Assembly: GCA_021828525.1 (NCBI GenBank)
Contig: JAJZGM010000095.1
Location: forward strand, 1 to 5,652
DNA length: 5,652 bases
Reading direction: 5' to 3'
Source of the DNA: Nitrospirota bacterium
Lineage (GTDB): Bacteria > Nitrospirota > Leptospirillia > Leptospirillales > Leptospirillaceae
This document shows, piece by piece, positions 5,367 through 5,652 of this stretch. A program made the translations under genes and the position numbers. The notes beneath the pieces were generated by a model. That model did no database searches and was not told where the DNA came from. It was given only the letters and a program-made list of their open reading frames with translations. Within the stretch, counting starts at the first letter, position 1. Every line of letters starts with the position of its first letter.

Positions 5367-5652
5367 CCCGAATATCCCGTCGTTTTTCCCGACGGATTGT
5401 TCGGGCATTCTCAAGGGCCGTTTTTCGGTCTTCAAGCCTCTTCGTGACGTGTTCTGATCCCTTCAGATAGTCTGAGGGCGTCAGGTAATTCAGGGAGGCA
5501 TGCAGACGCTCATGATTATACGACTGAACATAACTTTTGATAATCTCCCGGGCCTCCTCGAGATTTCCCAGAGGGGAGACCCGGATGCTTTCGGATTTCA
5601 GGCTTTTGTGGAATCGTTCGGTCTTGCCGTGGCTTTGGGGATGTCCCCCCCG
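5344..5652 (-). CDS. IS3-family transposase (OrfB/integrase core), C-terminal part
   Basis: This gives 102 visible residues of a DDE transposase entering from the right edge and ending with TGA at 5346-5344. It starts RGGHPQSHGKTERFHKSLKS. The G-K-T-E-R-F-H stretch carries the catalytic glutamate of the DD(35)E integrase core (Glu12 of the visible part), followed by the family pattern LK.E, LEEAREII, YN.ERLH and LTP. The tail after about residue 70 is rich in Arg, Lys and Glu (TIRREKRRDIREQNRS), as in many IS3-group transposases. The two catalytic aspartates, the frameshift region and OrfA are outside the window, so intactness cannot be judged. Within the seen part the frame is open and not damaged. 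Confidence 0.87.
   Translation of the reverse strand, partial: RGGHPQSHGKTERFHKSLKSESIRVSPLGNLEEAREIIKSYVQSYNHERLHASLNYLTPSDYLKGSEHVTKRLEDRKTALENARTIRREKRRDIREQNRSSA

Larger units (their letters stand above)
5306..5652 (-). mobile_element. IS3-family insertion sequence, transposase-3' end only (other end outside window)
   Basis: The element is recognised from its transposase C-terminus (stop at 5344-5346) and the short non-coding tail after it. The tip is inferred at the TG at 5306, since IS3 ends begin 5'-TG; 5303 is also possible. The tail contains the 11-base palindrome GCTGATTCAGC (5304-5314) and a second CTGATT at 5330-5335. The opposite inverted repeat is off the window, so neither the terminal repeat nor a target duplication can be confirmed. 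Confidence 0.6.

Noticed and set aside
5377..5396. CCGTCG / CGACGG hairpin with a T-rich loop
   Set aside because: It lies inside the transposase coding region, where it encodes an Arg/Lys-rich tail. The T-run is in the loop rather than after the stem, so it is not a terminator.
5242..5457. Plus-strand 71-codon frame over the IS end
   Set aside because: It overlaps the acetyltransferase start and the transposase C-terminus in antisense and has no recognisable feature.

Overview
The window looks like a moderately GC-rich Gram-negative chromosome. It is about 60% GC by eye over the first 4.7 kb, with Shine-Dalgarno starts, sigma70-type promoters and a Fur-type operator. The gene content and codon style would suit an environmental or acidophilic lineage such as Leptospirillum/Nitrospirota, but that is a guess and nothing here proves it.

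Layout. Positions 1-492 (minus strand) carry the N-terminal half of an FTR1-family iron permease that runs off the left edge. It is divergent from a plus-strand pair: a beta-CASP metallo-beta-lactamase RNase (635-2032), then, after a 44-base gap, an 875-residue fusion of acyl-adenylate ligase, acyl carrier protein and PlsC-like acyltransferase (2077-4704). The ~140-base divergent region holds a good -35/-10 pair for the permease, with a Fur-box-like palindrome covering the expected transcription start, and a weaker extended -10 promoter for the plus-strand pair.

Right of 4704 the character changes. A 157-base stretch without an intact gene holds short palindromes and a possible relic of a PIN-domain protein. 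A visibly AT-richer GNAT acetyltransferase gene (minus strand, 4862-5278) follows, and then the end of an IS3-family element whose transposase C-terminus (minus strand, 5344-5652) runs off the right edge. This right-hand part reads as an acquired, rearranged segment next to an older chromosomal block.

How the genes fit together. The permease is probably iron-repressed by Fur and independent of the plus-strand genes. The RNase and the lipid enzyme are likely co-transcribed, but no biochemical link is evident. The most unusual feature is that the acyltransferase part of the fusion keeps its fold motifs yet has lost the motif I histidine and the motif II and III arginines. It may be a non-catalytic domain or one with a different chemistry, attached to an apparently intact ligase and ACP.
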